From: Paracamarosporium sp. OC-R06-R3
Lineage: Eukaryota > Ascomycota > Dothideomycetes > Pleosporales > Didymosphaeriaceae
Assembly (NCBI GenBank): GCA_019828545.1
Contig: JACVRA010000089.1
Coordinates: 62,001 to 126,000 of the forward strand
DNA length: 64,000 nt
Direction: 5' to 3'
The position numbers and the translations under genes are program-made. Under the pieces are notes generated by a model that was not told the origin of the DNA, made no database searches, and saw nothing but the letters and a program-made list of their open reading frames with translations. Positions within the stretch are counted from its first letter, which is position 1, and each line of letters opens with the position of its first letter. Of this stretch, positions 22,731 through 33,231 are shown piece after piece.

Positions 22731-23624
22731 CTACGCTCGTTGATAAGTAACCTTCAACGGTTTCTGAGATTTTCCGACACGCGCATCTGCTGTCTGCTCC
22801 TTGGCCGTGATAGAATACTGCTCGTTCTCGAACTCCACGAATGCGACCGCCTTGAGCTTGACATAGCGGACTTCCTTGAAGCCTTCGAAGTGCTCGAAGA
22901 TGGCCGTGAGATCGCTCTCCTCCGTCTCGTACGGGATGTTCTGCACGAAAAGAGTCTTGTTCGGTCGCACGTATTCGTCCGGAATCAAGGCGGCGGCTCC
23001 GGGCTTCATGCGTGGCTTCTCCGCGGCCGCCTTCGGGTTGGCCTGCGCCTTCGCGTCTTCCTGCGCACGCTTGAAGTCTGTGACATGTCAGTGGCATGTA
23101 CGGATAACCCATAGCGCAATAGGTACCTTTCTGGGTCAGGCGCTTGCGCTTATGCTCGTCGAACATGCCGGGCGCCTTCTTCTTGACTGTCTCGTCGCTG
23201 TGCGACTTCGCGCGTGAGACGTGCATGGTCTTGCCAAACAACTCGAAACCATCCATATGCTCGATGGCATCTAGGCAGGACTTCTCGCTGTCGAAAACGA
23301 TGAAAGCCTGGCCCTTGCGCTTGAGGCTGCTCTTGGCGATGATGTCGAGAATCGGGCCGTAGTGCTCGAAGATGACAGTAAGAGCCTGCTTGAGGTAGTC
23401 GATCTTGGTTCTCTCATCGAGGTTGTTGACCTTACAACGTTAGCATGAGCCACGGTGTGCAATGTGAGCTGCATGCTTGAAGCAGGTGCAACTCACATAG
23501 ATACTGCGACAAGGTTAGCACATGCGCGAGGAGAGGTTTGGGTGACAAACGTTTCAATTGGGACGCCGTATTTGGCGTCGACTGCACCGCCGGTGGGGAC
23601 TACGCCCTCCATTTTGTCTCCCAT
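22731..23624 (-). CDS. U1A/U2B''-type snRNP protein, two RRMs
   Basis: Four exons (23624-23551, 23503-23497, 23430-23127, 23077-22731) give 243 residues. RRM1 (about residues 24-105) starts with RNP2 TIYVNNL, built across a 7-nt microexon, and has RNP1 KRKGQAFIVF. Between them is the typical IDYLKQALTVIFEHYGPILD. A basic Ala/Lys-rich linker (KRAQEDAKAQANPKAAAEKP) leads to RRM2 (about 165-243), with KTLFVQNIPYETEESDL and VKLKAVAFVEFENEQ. This two-RRM architecture is that of U1A and U2B'', which bind the U1 or U2 snRNA stem-loop in spliceosomal snRNPs. From the sequence I cannot tell which one. Introns are 47, 66 and 49 bp; the first two have CTAAC branch sites. The start is divergent from the amidase gene. 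Confidence 0.93.
23497..23503 (-). other. 7-nt microexon of the U1A/U2B'' gene
   Basis: On the minus strand TATCTAT lies between a GTCGCAG acceptor and a GTGAGT donor. Introns on both sides carry CTAAC shortly before the 3' splice site. It supplies I-Y of the RNP2 motif; leaving it out shifts the frame. Confidence 0.85.
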
Positions 23625-24137
23625 GGCGAGAAGTGCGGGACTGGAGCGGAGCGTGGTGCGGTCGTGTGGTGTTGTCGGAAAGCTCTCCAGAGCTCTTTCC
23701 GAACTACTAGCTACCAACGCTAGTGCCTCATTAGGGCAGGCTCTCACGTGATTAGTGTTTACCCACCAGAAAGTGGAAGGAGGGTCTCTAGGCAATGAGC
23801 ATCACGTGCGAGGCAGTATATTATTCATGCAAGATATCGGAACGACTTGGTGAGGATGTGCTAGTTATAGTGGTTGGAATGTAGTACACGCGACAGGATT
23901 GATGCAGCTACCCTACGTCCTCGACACTCTGACACAATCTATCTCCCTCCCTGTTTACCTTCTACAATATCGCTGGTCACAAACATATGCAAAACCAGAT
24001 ATCTTTAGCAGAGCAAGCCTTACGTTGATTGACATGCGGCGTGGTGCGAGCCGCAGGGCTGCTGCCTGAATACTGCTATCTACTACACTGAGGTCGACCT
24101 TAACAGTAGCACTAATCCGCTCCTACCGTTCATTACC
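23625..24137. promoter_or_regulatory. Divergent promoter region, 513 bp, with TCACGTGA site
   Basis: This lies between the U1A-like and amidase starts. It contains the palindrome TCACGTGA at 23744-23751 and a second CACGTG near 23803. Such E-boxes are Cbf1/bHLH-type sites in fungi. Use here is an inference. Confidence 0.4.
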
Positions 24138-25496
24138 ATGGAGCTATCCGAGATCAATCGACCAGTCTTTGTTTCACCTCCACGAGTTGTCATTGACCTA
24201 TCTCTGCCACCCCGCGAACGATACCACTCTCTGGCTCGGGGCAGGGCTGCACAACTTCGTTCTTTGACCGGACTCTATGAAGACCTGCTGCTTGGTCTCA
24301 ACATTTCTCCCAACTACCTAAAGTACATTCACAAGCTATCACGCCTCTTTTTGCGCAGGGTGTGTGACAGGGAAGAGACACAGGAACTTAAAGGAATCGC
24401 TGAAGTGTCAGGCGTACCGATGTACCTGCTGGTTGCCTTCAACGTGCTCTTAGATTTGCTGATGGGTTGCACTTCGGGTGGAGTCCTAAGTCAAGAGAAT
24501 GGTCAGCCTCGCGCGTCTGCAAAAATGCTCCACTTTCGGACTCTAGACTGGACCATGGATCCTTTGAGGGAGGTCATCGTCCAGCTTGATTTCGTTCGGA
24601 GCAAATCGCCACGTCCGGATGCCATAATTGCCTCATCGATCACATATGTTGGCTTTGTAGGCATCCTCACTGGTGTCAAAACAGGACTGAGTTTATCGCT
24701 CAACTTTCGAGCCGTGCACGATGCGACCACCAAGAGAGCGCAGATCCGCTTCTACCTACATCATTTGATGGTATTGCTTGGCCGCCGTCCCTCAATAGCA
24801 AGTATTCTACGACAACATTTGATTAAACCCGATCGAGACTCAGCGTCGGAGCAATCGTCCCTTGAATCCGTTATAACCGATTTCATGAGCCGGCACACAA
24901 CAGCTGCATACCTCATTTTCAGTGATGGTCAGCTCACCGTGACCATGGAAAAAGATTACTCAACCGCTTTTGTGGAACGTTCAGACATCTTCATCGTACG
25001 GACAAACCATGATGTAGCCGAGCATAACGGAGAGTCTACACCAGTTCCCACAGTGACTCAGAACGAAAACAATATGACAAGAGCCATTGGAAGTCTTGAA
25101 GAACTCATAGCAGAGAGCCGCGAGAGGCTCGATTGCATCACAGAACAGTTCGAAGCGATAATGGAGCAAGCGGGTAGCATACGACGTCGTTCTACCAGAA
25201 TCCGGAGGAAAGAATCGGCGCAAGCGGGGGCAGAAACCAATCTACTTCCCACTCGCTCAGAGATCATTCGTTCACTATGTTCCTGGACAACAACAAACGA
25301 GTGCACGCATTATGCCGTAGTCATGGACCCTGTGCTAGGAGAAGTGGTATGGTGCAAGGCCTACCCTGAACCGCTGAGTGAGCCATACAGCGGGAGCAGA
25401 GAATGGCGGGTCGCGGGACTCAGAAATCGCAAACGGCAGTGGGTTACTATTGCAGCAGATGATTTGGCAATAGAAACTGCACCTCTACTAAGCTAA
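24138..25496 (+). CDS. Acid ceramidase / N-acylethanolamine amidase-like Ntn hydrolase
   Basis: A single exon of 452 residues starting at ATG (MELSEINRPVFV). The alpha-like part contains VVIDLSLPPRERYHSLARGR and 'ELKGIAEVSGVPMYLLVAFN'. The putative self-processing site is MGCTSGG with Cys111, which would become the N-terminal nucleophile. Downstream HFRTLDW provides Arg134 and Asp137, corresponding to the conserved Arg/Asp of the NAAA/acid-ceramidase family, and a GVKTGLSLSLNFR strand follows. These enzymes cleave the amide bond of ceramides or N-acylethanolamines. Unlike the animal enzymes, no signal peptide is evident at the N-terminus, so a cytosolic or non-classical location is possible. 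The C-terminal 100 residues are charged (RRRSTRIRRKE) and end in a beta-rich segment. The substrate is not determined by the sequence. Confidence 0.82.
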   Translation: MELSEINRPVFVSPPRVVIDLSLPPRERYHSLARGRAAQLRSLTGLYEDLLLGLNISPNYLKYIHKLSRLFLRRVCDREETQELKGIAEVSGVPMYLLVAFNVLLDLLMGCTSGGVLSQENGQPRASAKMLHFRTLDWTMDPLREVIVQLDFVRSKSPRPDAIIASSITYVGFVGILTGVKTGLSLSLNFRAVHDATTKRAQIRFYLHHLMVLLGRRPSIASILRQHLIKPDRDSASEQSSLESVITDFMSRHTTAAYLIFSDGQLTVTMEKDYSTAFVERSDIFIVRTNHDVAEHNGESTPVPTVTQNENNMTRAIGSLEELIAESRERLDCITEQFEAIMEQAGSIRRRSTRIRRKESAQAGAETNLLPTRSEIIRSLCSWTTTNECTHYAVVMDPVLGEVVWCKAYPEPLSEPYSGSREWRVAGLRNRKRQWVTIAADDLAIETAPLLS

Positions 25497-27014
25497 ACTG
25501 GTGGGTTCTTTCGACGATACAACAACGACGTGCTCGTGATGAAGCTGTATGTAACGAAGAAGCCTAGAGGAGTCACAGTTCAGTTGTGGAATGATGGTCG
25601 AATACAGGGTGTATTATATCATTACACATCCTTATGTGCGAGCAGCTACGTAGTATAATCATCCTATTCATTCTCAACCTATCTACGCAGTAATTAAAGT
25701 CGGTCTTTTCTATTTCTCATCCGACTGTTATTCAGACAATTCGCTTCCTAATTTCACGTCTACCATGAAGAATTTACATAATGTTTCAGCATGCTATACT
25801 CATTTCTCGGTGCATACCTCCCTATCTCTTGAAAGGCATAACTGCACACGACGACCGTCCAACCTTCTGGATCGAGATAGTAGAGCATAAGCTCCTTTCC
25901 ACTTAACTTGCAGCGGGTCATGTTGATAGTCATGATTTGAATAGTAGTTGATCTGAAGCCATCGTAGTTCACGTCATCAACGTCTCACATACTCCGGAAC
26001 CATGGATAGAGTTGCCTGACGTGATAAAGAAACGCCGGAGATGCTCATAAGATTCCAAGACTCTGTCCTCTAATAGATTGGGATGGCGATGGTAATCAAG
26101 TTTCTGCCCCAGCCACTACAGCTGCAAGTCAATGCCACAACGCAAGTTCATATCGAGTGATAGATAGGCCTGGCAAGGACAAGACATACATCGCTATCAC
26201 TGTCGCTAGTGCTTTTGACCTTGGCCTTGTAGCCGGGCTGGCGAGATTTGAGTGTAGGTCTCGAGTCGCAGCTGAAGCCATAGTATTTTGAATCATCTTT
26301 TTTTATAATCCCCTTTTTTCCATGTAGCGGTATATGTTGCAGTTCAAACTTCCCACTTATGTTCTTTGGAGGCGGTTCGCAACCCATGTCGACCATGTAC
26401 GCAATATCTCCAAAGCGGATACATGAAGAGCATGTTCCAGATTTTCAGTCCCCCAGTCCCCCACATGAGCTCTTTAGATCGCTCGTTTTTGTTTGATACC
26501 CCGGACAGATGAAAGACAGGGAGAAGAAGTGCCCGGAAATATGTAGCTAGGCGATAGTTCTTTTATTTGTGGGGATACAGTCCGCTTTGGAGAGCCGAAG
26601 AGAGCGTAAAGTCCATGAAGGGAAGGACTTATTTGAAGAGACAAGCATCTGTCAACATGTCGGCGAGCAAACTCGAAAGCGGCATGAGATTTTTGGGAGT
26701 TTTTCTGGATCATGGATTTGCGAATCGTGGTTTTGGACGCGCCGTGCAGGGCCATGACCAGTTATTGTGGGGAATTTTAGTGAGCGAAGTTCTCCTTCTC
26801 AAACCGCATGGTTTATAATGCTGAGGCTTTTTGAGCCGCTCGAGGCAGGACATCAAGGGTAGATTGTTGTGTTTTAATGAGCGACAAAGACCCCGAAGTA
26901 GTGTGAAGAACAATAACAAGAGTAGAGAAGGGGATATTTATACATCTCCACCGTCCCATCCTAGCATACTAAACTATCTATTATTCGTTAAATGCCATTT
27001 CCCTAGGGACCCAA
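25497..27014. other. Intergenic, 1.5 kb
   Basis: Short open stretches on the minus strand (near 25760-25972 and 26148-26396) look partly protein-like, but I cannot splice them into one frame. No feature is claimed. Confidence 0.4.
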
Positions 27015-28121
27015 TCATAGCTGCTCGACCCACTTTCGCACCTCATCTGCGCCCCTTTCCCAGTCTTCATGATTTTGCAGATGATGTGCTAGTCCGTTCA
27101 CGACCCTGAATCGTACTCCGTATTCTTGCTCTTGGTCCTGGATCGTACCGAGATTGCTTATGCCTTGCAGTTTGTCTTTACTTACCATCTTCCTGAGCGC
27201 TTGCTGATACCTGCGTGCTGCATCTTCGAGGATGGCTGGTGTGCAGAGGACATCTTTCTCTGCGCCTAGGACGAAGAGTCGTTGGGATAGGTTTGCCGAG
27301 GCCTTGTCAGCTGGCGAAGTCGATGTAGTAAGTTTGCGGCGTGTCCAGCCAGTAATGGAAGAGAGAACATCGGGTCCAGTGACGAAGGCAAAGAGTGCTT
27401 GCAAGGGCCAGAGCATGGACTCGTAAGGCGAGAGTAGCTGCGAAAAGCGCTGTACATGCCGCATGGGCGTCCCAGCCGTGAAAAACGCTTCATGGACCTG
27501 GTCAACAGTCGCTAATATATATCGAGGATGAAATCCGCGGTATGGGAAGTGTATCGGAGCGGTGAGTGCCCAGAACTTGTAGCAGGACCAACTACCGAAG
27601 CCCGGCACAGCAGCCAGCATGCAGAAGCCCTGGACCTCGAACATTTTCCTACTTAACGCATACTGTGATAATGCTCCGCCTGCTGAATGCGCAATCAGCA
27701 CTACCTTCGTCCCTGGCACCCCTCTTCTCTTCCCCTCCAGCACTTCGACATATTTCACCGCTGCAGTCAGATCCTCAGCCATGGTGCCCCGTGTGGTGAA
27801 ATACAAGCGCCAGAACCATGGGTACCAACTCTTTCCGTGGCCGCGATAGCTGATTGCATAGCAAGGGTAGCCGCGTGCGGAGAAGTATTGCATGTAAGAG
27901 AGCCATACCTCGGCGCAACCAAAGCCGCCGTGGGCGAAGAACAACGGAGGCTTTTCTTCTTCATTGGAAGCGGAGGAACTAATGGGTGAAGCTATAAGGA
28001 GCTCGAGAGGGCCGGATGGCGTGTGAATTGAGGAGCGTGTTATCCCTTCAGGGAGGGGTGTTGGGGATGGAGGATTTGGGGAAGGAGTCCGCCATTGCAG
28101 AGCGAAAGGGCCAATGGGCAT
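27015..28121 (-). CDS. Alpha/beta-hydrolase-fold protein
   Basis: A single exon of 368 residues starting at ATG. The oxyanion-hole motif HGGFG lies at about residues 64-68. The nucleophile elbow is VLIAHSAGGAL with Ser146. A strand ending LFVLGAEKD provides the likely acid, and GLAHHLQNHEDW near the C-terminus carries the catalytic histidine. Between strand 6 and the lid there is a long hydrophobic/aromatic region (FWRLYFTTRGTM, SWSCYKFWALTAPIHFPY) that may contact lipid. The leader is proline-rich (SPNPPSPTPLPEG), with no signal peptide. The fold covers esterases, lipases, thioesterases and epoxide hydrolases; the sequence does not pick one. The catalytic triad is complete, so an active enzyme is likely. 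Confidence 0.85.
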   Translation of the reverse strand: MPIGPFALQWRTPSPNPPSPTPLPEGITRSSIHTPSGPLELLIASPISSSASNEEEKPPLFFAHGGFGCAEVWLSYMQYFSARGYPCYAISYRGHGKSWYPWFWRLYFTTRGTMAEDLTAAVKYVEVLEGKRRGVPGTKVVLIAHSAGGALSQYALSRKMFEVQGFCMLAAVPGFGSWSCYKFWALTAPIHFPYRGFHPRYILATVDQVHEAFFTAGTPMRHVQRFSQLLSPYESMLWPLQALFAFVTGPDVLSSITGWTRRKLTTSTSPADKASANLSQRLFVLGAEKDVLCTPAILEDAARRYQQALRKMVSKDKLQGISNLGTIQDQEQEYGVRFRVVNGLAHHLQNHEDWERGADEVRKWVEQL

Positions 28122-29126
28122 AGTTATTTGTGAAGAGTGTCAAAGTATAGTAGGAATGTAAGTTTTGTGAAAGTGGAAGGACAAGTGTATATGGTACTCT
28201 TGACAGTTCAAGGCACCTCGGTGACAAATGCCAACGATGATATATGCAGAGATGTGTGTGATGCTACGTTAAGTGTGCATATGTCAGACTTTAAGGTCGC
28301 TCAAAGATCGCGGAACTATCACGGTTGCGCTGCGTCGTTGCACGAAAATACATGCCGCCCTACGGCTAAAAGAGGCATCTCCAAGCGGTGCTCTTTCAGC
28401 CGCACCCGCGGCCTCCAGTGACTCAGAACATCGCATGGAATAATTTAAAAAGCTCTCAGACTCTCGTGATGTTAACATTCTTGTAGAATTGATGTCTGAA
28501 ATGATAAGATCTGATGTCAATGGCACCCAGATCAGCTGGTGCTAAACCCTGTTCGGCTGGCGTGGAGCTCGTATGGGGTTGGTGCATAATAGTATCATGC
28601 CTTCGGTTTTCAAATAGATATCGTGAAGGGGTTGTGTAGGTTTAAGGGTATTTCATATGTACACCATCCTTCGGAGTGTACAGAAACGAGTCTGGATCGC
28701 AGAAGACCGCAGGAAGCACATGTGCGTACGTCCAGGGCATTTCTTAGTAAGTTACGAGGTAGCCGGGCGGTCTACTCGTAATACGCGCTTCCACTGACGT
28801 GATTGAGCTTCTTCGAACGTCAAACTAGATACTCAACGTAATATATGTCTTTGTCCAGTAGAGAAACTTTAATATTGATGTTTTCGCTACACAAATGATT
28901 GTGCTTTCATACCCCTTCATCCTAATTCGTAAAGAGTGTATGCATTTCCTGAAAACCCCTCACTGTGCCAAAACATATATTCGGATGACGGAAAAGACAG
29001 CACCATATATTGTCACCTTATCTCCAGACTCCCGACCATTATCACCTCACCTTCTTACTCTTTGGAGAACGAGCACCTAGGAAGCGAAGCTACACAAGTA
29101 TCAGCAAACGCATGCAAAACCGACAG
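28122..29126. other. Intergenic, 1.0 kb
   Basis: No supported gene. It is the upstream region of the hydrolase and the 3' region of the secreted-protein gene. Confidence 0.5.
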
Positions 29127-29553
29127 TTAAAACTTACAAGTCGTACAAGCACTCGACGTATAATGCGCATTCACAAAGCAATTATACTCCGGGACAAAGT
29201 CCCAGACATCGCAATTACCCGAACCACACGTGTTTCCCGAGCTACCACGCACGGTCTCAGCAAAGCACATTTCAAACAATCTTGTATGCTTCACTCGAAA
29301 GTGAGACTTACCATGCTCCCGAAGCGCACGCACCACGCTGCCAACAGGAGAAACTGAGGCTTCGCCCCTGGTCGAATACCTCCATTATGTTGTCTGGATC
29401 TATGACGGGGTGGTACCGGCAGTTTACGTTGTTTCCGAGGATGGAGCAGGTCCGGGCTAGAGTAGCGTCTTCGGTGAGGCGGTCAGGGGAGGCGAGGGGG
29501 TTAGCGAGGACGGCTGGGAGGAGGAAGAGGGGGACTGTAGTGAGGAGCTTCAT
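29127..29553 (-). CDS. Small secreted cysteine-rich protein, SH3-like (effector candidate)
   Basis: Two exons (29553-29312 and 29241-29127) with a 70-bp intron give 118 residues. The N-terminus MKLLTTVPLFLLPAVLA is a clear signal peptide. The mature part has about ten cysteines and a layout I associate with small fungal secreted SH3-like proteins: CRYHPVIDP, then VFDQGRSLSFSCWQRGAC, a glycine/cysteine-rich turn and CDVWDFVPEYNCFVNAHY. The donor is a perfect GTAAGT. The acceptor TAG at 29242 was chosen because the nearer AAG site creates an immediate stop, while this one gives ACSGNTCGSGNCDVW in frame. The 3' end could instead be spliced at a GTAAGT near 29130. Secretion is well supported; a role at the host or substrate interface is inference. 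No toxicity is implied by the sequence. Confidence 0.72.
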
Positions 29554-30855
29554 GATGATAATGTGATAGTGATGAGAATTGGTGAGGATCAGTGAGGGAA
29601 CTGGGTGGATGAGTTCTGGGGGAATTGGGCTGCTTTATCAATTCGTCTTTCAACTGTTCAGTATGAGCATATTGTGTAGACGGTGGTCAGACTTGCATGA
29701 TACCCCTCCTCTAGAGGGTGAATAGATGGCCGCATTTCCAGTGACATTCAGATGTGCCGTCAGTCTCGGAACGCCTCTTCGCGCACGCCAATGCGATGAC
29801 ACGAGAAGGCAAGAATGTCCATTGGAAACCCTATTGAACGCCATAATGTATTGTCGCCTTGGACGTGCAAACGTACGAGGAATGCGAGAGCATCTTGCCT
29901 AGTTCCTTAGCCATGTAATTACTGACTGTAATCTGTACCACAGGGGCAAACCTAGTTTCAACAACGCCGCAGTATACAATCGCTGCCTAAATGTATAGTC
30001 CAACCCGAAGCAACTATAAATCCAGTGTTTAAATTTTCATCGATACCGATTTTCCAATGGAGTGACAACACCGCAGTAAGCACCTCAGTATTCTCTCACA
30101 GCGACGACGAGATCACCACACCTCAAACCGCCTACATCGCAAGCGCAACTCCCCTACTCAGGCACAAACATCAGCACGGTCAATATTGCGGGGATACGAA
30201 TACGACTCGCTGCTTACACCAAACGTGGTACCACAAGGGACTCAGCGCTAGCATTAATTCCCTCACACAGCTGGCGCAGCGTAATAGTAGCCAAAACAAA
30301 ACTCCACGCTCAAGCTGCTTTCCAATCTGGACACATGGTCCCCGCCACAACGCATGCCAAATCCAATCTAGACGCCACACTAATTAAAAAGGTCTGGAAC
30401 ATTACCTACGAGCTCTAGACAAGGTTAGTTCCGTGTTTGCGGGGTATGCATTTCATATATGCATGGAGCCTGATGCGGGGGATTCTGCGTGCTGATTGGG
30501 CGGGGAGGTCGGGGGAGGCACGAGAATTGCTGGGTTGTCTGCCTGGGAGGGGTTTGGAAGGGGATGGGATGGAATGGATAGTTCGGGTTGGTCGTGTTGG
30601 GACTTGGCTTGTGTGCGGGCAGGAATAGTTGCTGGATTAAGGGGGATTAATGCTTGGGAGTGACGAACTGGGGTGTACTTGCGGGTCGCATAGTATTGCT
30701 GTTAAGGAATGGGTAGTGAGAAAAGAGGTGGTATTTGGGAGGGAGGAAAAAGGAAACCGCTGTGAGTTGTTTGGAAAGATTGAAGAGTATCAATTGACGA
30801 GAATCTATTGTTTTCGCTGGACTCGATATCTTGGGTATAATTATATGCAGAAAGT
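29554..30855. other. Intergenic, 1.3 kb
   Basis: No supported gene. It is the promoter of the secreted protein and the 3' region of ESF1. Confidence 0.5.
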
Positions 30856-32910
30856 TCATCGCGTCTTCGACTTCGCTTTGACTCTGGCAGCTAACTTCTT
30901 GATGTCGTCTGGCTCGCCAGCTGTTTCTTTCCTGGGCTTCTTCTTCTCGGGCTCCTCTTCCCTATCCAATTTCCTCTTCTTGCGGCCTTCTTCTAGCAGC
31001 TTCTTCATGCCAGCGGTTTCCTTGTATCTTGGGTTCGTGGGGTCGATTGCAAATTCGTGGCTTTCAAAGAGCTTGGCGAAACGAGGATCATTGGTGTTCA
31101 TCTCGAAGTTGTCCGTAGGGACTTCTTTCGCTGCCTTCTTGTTCTTCTTTCCCTTCTTCTTCGCCTTCTCTGCCTTCATTACCTCGTTCATGTCGAAATG
31201 CTGCACCTTGGAATCATTCTCGTCAACCATAAGCAGCTCCAAGTTTGCGCGCTCTTCAGCTGAAGCCTTCTCCTGTTTCTCCCGCTCTTCCCTCTTCTTC
31301 GCCCTCTGCTCTTTCTTGGATTTGATTTCCAAAGCCTTTTCCGCCTCGGGGTCTGAACCGAAGAAGGGATCGTTCCAGGGGTCATCCTCGTCTGCCTCAG
31401 CGGGTGCAGCGCTCTCGGCCGCAGGCGTTGCATCGGGATCCCGACCTTCCTTGATCGCCTGTGCTCTTTCTTTCCGCTTAGCTTTTCGCTCCTTCTGCTT
31501 TCGGACATATTTCTCCAATGTGTTCTCTTCAGGATCGTTTTCAAAGACCGAACCCTTCGCTCCGTTCCCTGTGAAGCCCGATGTAAACGTAACCTCCATC
31601 TCCGCGTCCGGCTTCTTCATGTCCCGGTCTTTCTTCGAGGACTTTGACTTTGGCTGCGTTGACTTGCTTGCTGCGTCCAGTCCAAGAGCTGCACGCAAGC
31701 TAGCAGCTTTTCCGGCCTTGTCAGCTTCGACCTCGTCTTCGGATGATGAAGAGTCCGTGCCAAGATAAGCCTGAAGCTCGTTCTCGTCGATCTCCTTTCT
31801 CGAGAATGCCCGTTTCTGCACCTCTTTTCTTGTTGTGTCGTCGGCATCCCACGTGAGTTTGACTTTGGAATGCGAGAGAGCATCAGTCACGAAGTCGTTG
31901 GGCTTGTAGCCATTTGGCAGCGTCTCACACTCGTCGTGCGGTTCCGCATCGAACTCTACTTCATCAGGCACGAACCGTAGATCGAAAAAGTTGGCACTAG
32001 AGAGGTACTCGCGTCCATCCATGTTGTCGTATATCGCTTTTGCTACATGTGGTGAAGAGCACGATATCAGAGCATAGTAATAGCGGAGACGATCGAGCTG
32101 GTATGTTCGGAGCGCTTTGGAATCGAAGTCTTCTGCGTCGGCCTCATTTAGGGTATCGTCTTTTGTCTGCTCTTCGCCTTCAGAGTCCGAGCCTTCCAAC
32201 TCGTTTATCGTTTGTATATCCTTCGCACGGTCCTTTGCAGCGGCACTGAAGATCTCCTTCGGCGGCCCTTCGATCTCCTCGCGCTGCAGTCGCTCCAATC
32301 CGAACTCGCTAGGGTATATGGTGACGTTCAATATCCGACCGTCGGCGGGGACGAATGAGCTGGCCACAGCCATGATATCTGTTGCCCGAATGTTGTCCCA
32401 GTCCATGTTCACCGCGGCCAGTCTTTTAGTGACGTCTCCCATGGGCACCTCATTACCCTGCCCTGCAAGTTCCGTCTGATTCTCGACCTCTTCCTCTTCT
32501 TCCTCGTCTTCGCTGTCGCTCTCTTCGGAGGAGGATGACAGGCCACCATCGCGGATGGGGTCAAAACCACGCTGCTGGACTTTCGCCAGCTCGCGCAAGA
32601 CAGCCTTGTCCCTCTTCGTCTCTTTTGGTGTGTCTACCTCGCTCTCACTCCCCTCGGAATCCAACTCGTACATGCGCTCCAGGTCTTTCTTGCCCGCATC
32701 TTTGGATATCGGACGTCCATATCGGTCGACGGAGGCCTTGTTGTAGAAATCCGAATCGGTGCGTAGTCGCGAGAATCGAGGATCAAGCTTCGTCTTCGCG
32801 TGCTTCTTGGACGGAAGACGGAATTTTGGATCGGTCTCGAAGGCAGCAAACCGATTATCGCTGGAGCCTTTGGAGGCCTTGGGAACCGTCTGGCGCTTCG
32901 GCAACGGCAT
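30856..32910 (-). CDS. ESF1: Nucleolar pre-rRNA processing protein ESF1
   Basis: A single exon of 684 residues. The open frame extends to a GTG at 32943, but the first ATG, at 32910 (MPLPKRQTV), is the realistic start. ESF1 signatures are in order: DNRFAAFETDPKFRLPSKK and DPRFSRLRTDSDFYNKASVD near the N-terminus; a long acidic run (EESDSEDEEEEEEVEN); the conserved core with NMDWDNIRATDIMAVASSF, LNVTIYPSEFGLERLQREE, LRTYQLDRLRYYYALISC and YEGREYLSS-like ANFFDLRFVPDE; and a C-terminal NUC153-type segment NTNDPRFAKLFESHEFAIDP. Acidic and lysine-rich repeats with coiled-coil character fill the rest. ESF1 works in 18S rRNA maturation in the nucleolus with U3 snoRNP. It is divergent from a 64-residue gene with 321 bp between starts. 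Confidence 0.95.
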   Translation of the reverse strand: MPLPKRQTVPKASKGSSDNRFAAFETDPKFRLPSKKHAKTKLDPRFSRLRTDSDFYNKASVDRYGRPISKDAGKKDLERMYELDSEGSESEVDTPKETKRDKAVLRELAKVQQRGFDPIRDGGLSSSSEESDSEDEEEEEEVENQTELAGQGNEVPMGDVTKRLAAVNMDWDNIRATDIMAVASSFVPADGRILNVTIYPSEFGLERLQREEIEGPPKEIFSAAAKDRAKDIQTINELEGSDSEGEEQTKDDTLNEADAEDFDSKALRTYQLDRLRYYYALISCSSPHVAKAIYDNMDGREYLSSANFFDLRFVPDEVEFDAEPHDECETLPNGYKPNDFVTDALSHSKVKLTWDADDTTRKEVQKRAFSRKEIDENELQAYLGTDSSSSEDEVEADKAGKAASLRAALGLDAASKSTQPKSKSSKKDRDMKKPDAEMEVTFTSGFTGNGAKGSVFENDPEENTLEKYVRKQKERKAKRKERAQAIKEGRDPDATPAAESAAPAEADEDDPWNDPFFGSDPEAEKALEIKSKKEQRAKKREEREKQEKASAEERANLELLMVDENDSKVQHFDMNEVMKAEKAKKKGKKNKKAAKEVPTDNFEMNTNDPRFAKLFESHEFAIDPTNPRYKETAGMKKLLEEGRKKRKLDREEEPEKKKPRKETAGEPDDIKKLAARVKAKSKTR

Positions 32911-33231
32911 CGTGTCGCGGGTGTACAACTTCTTGAAGCTCACCAGTTCGCGACAAACTTTCTGCGGGCGGTGTCAATTTTCTGCCGTGCGCTGCATGTT
33001 AGCGTGCCAAGATATCTTTTATCGATTACGCACCTGCAGCCTCGGTTAGCTACGGGAGAGCGGACCAGGGTCTAGAATATGGGGAAGCACCAAAAGGGAG
33101 GGGAAAGGAAAGGGATCGCGTGAGCTGTTTGTCGTCTTCCAACAACTCTCTGGTTCTTACTTCAGGTGTTGCCACATCTATATCACCAAACGGCTTTTTA
33201 ATCTCAAAGGACCTGCACCCAAACCGAGCCA
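32911..33231. promoter_or_regulatory. Shared ESF1 / 64-aa gene promoter region
   Basis: A 321-bp gap between divergent start codons. No strong core motif is recognised. Confidence 0.4.

Noticed and set aside
26148..26396. Minus-strand frame with cysteines, possibly joined to 25760-25972
   Set aside because: A GTATGT donor exists, but the next acceptors give immediate stops, so no consistent gene can be built.
32911..32943. N-terminal extension of ESF1
   Set aside because: The open frame there begins at a GTG; the first ATG, at 32910, gives the normal ESF1 start.
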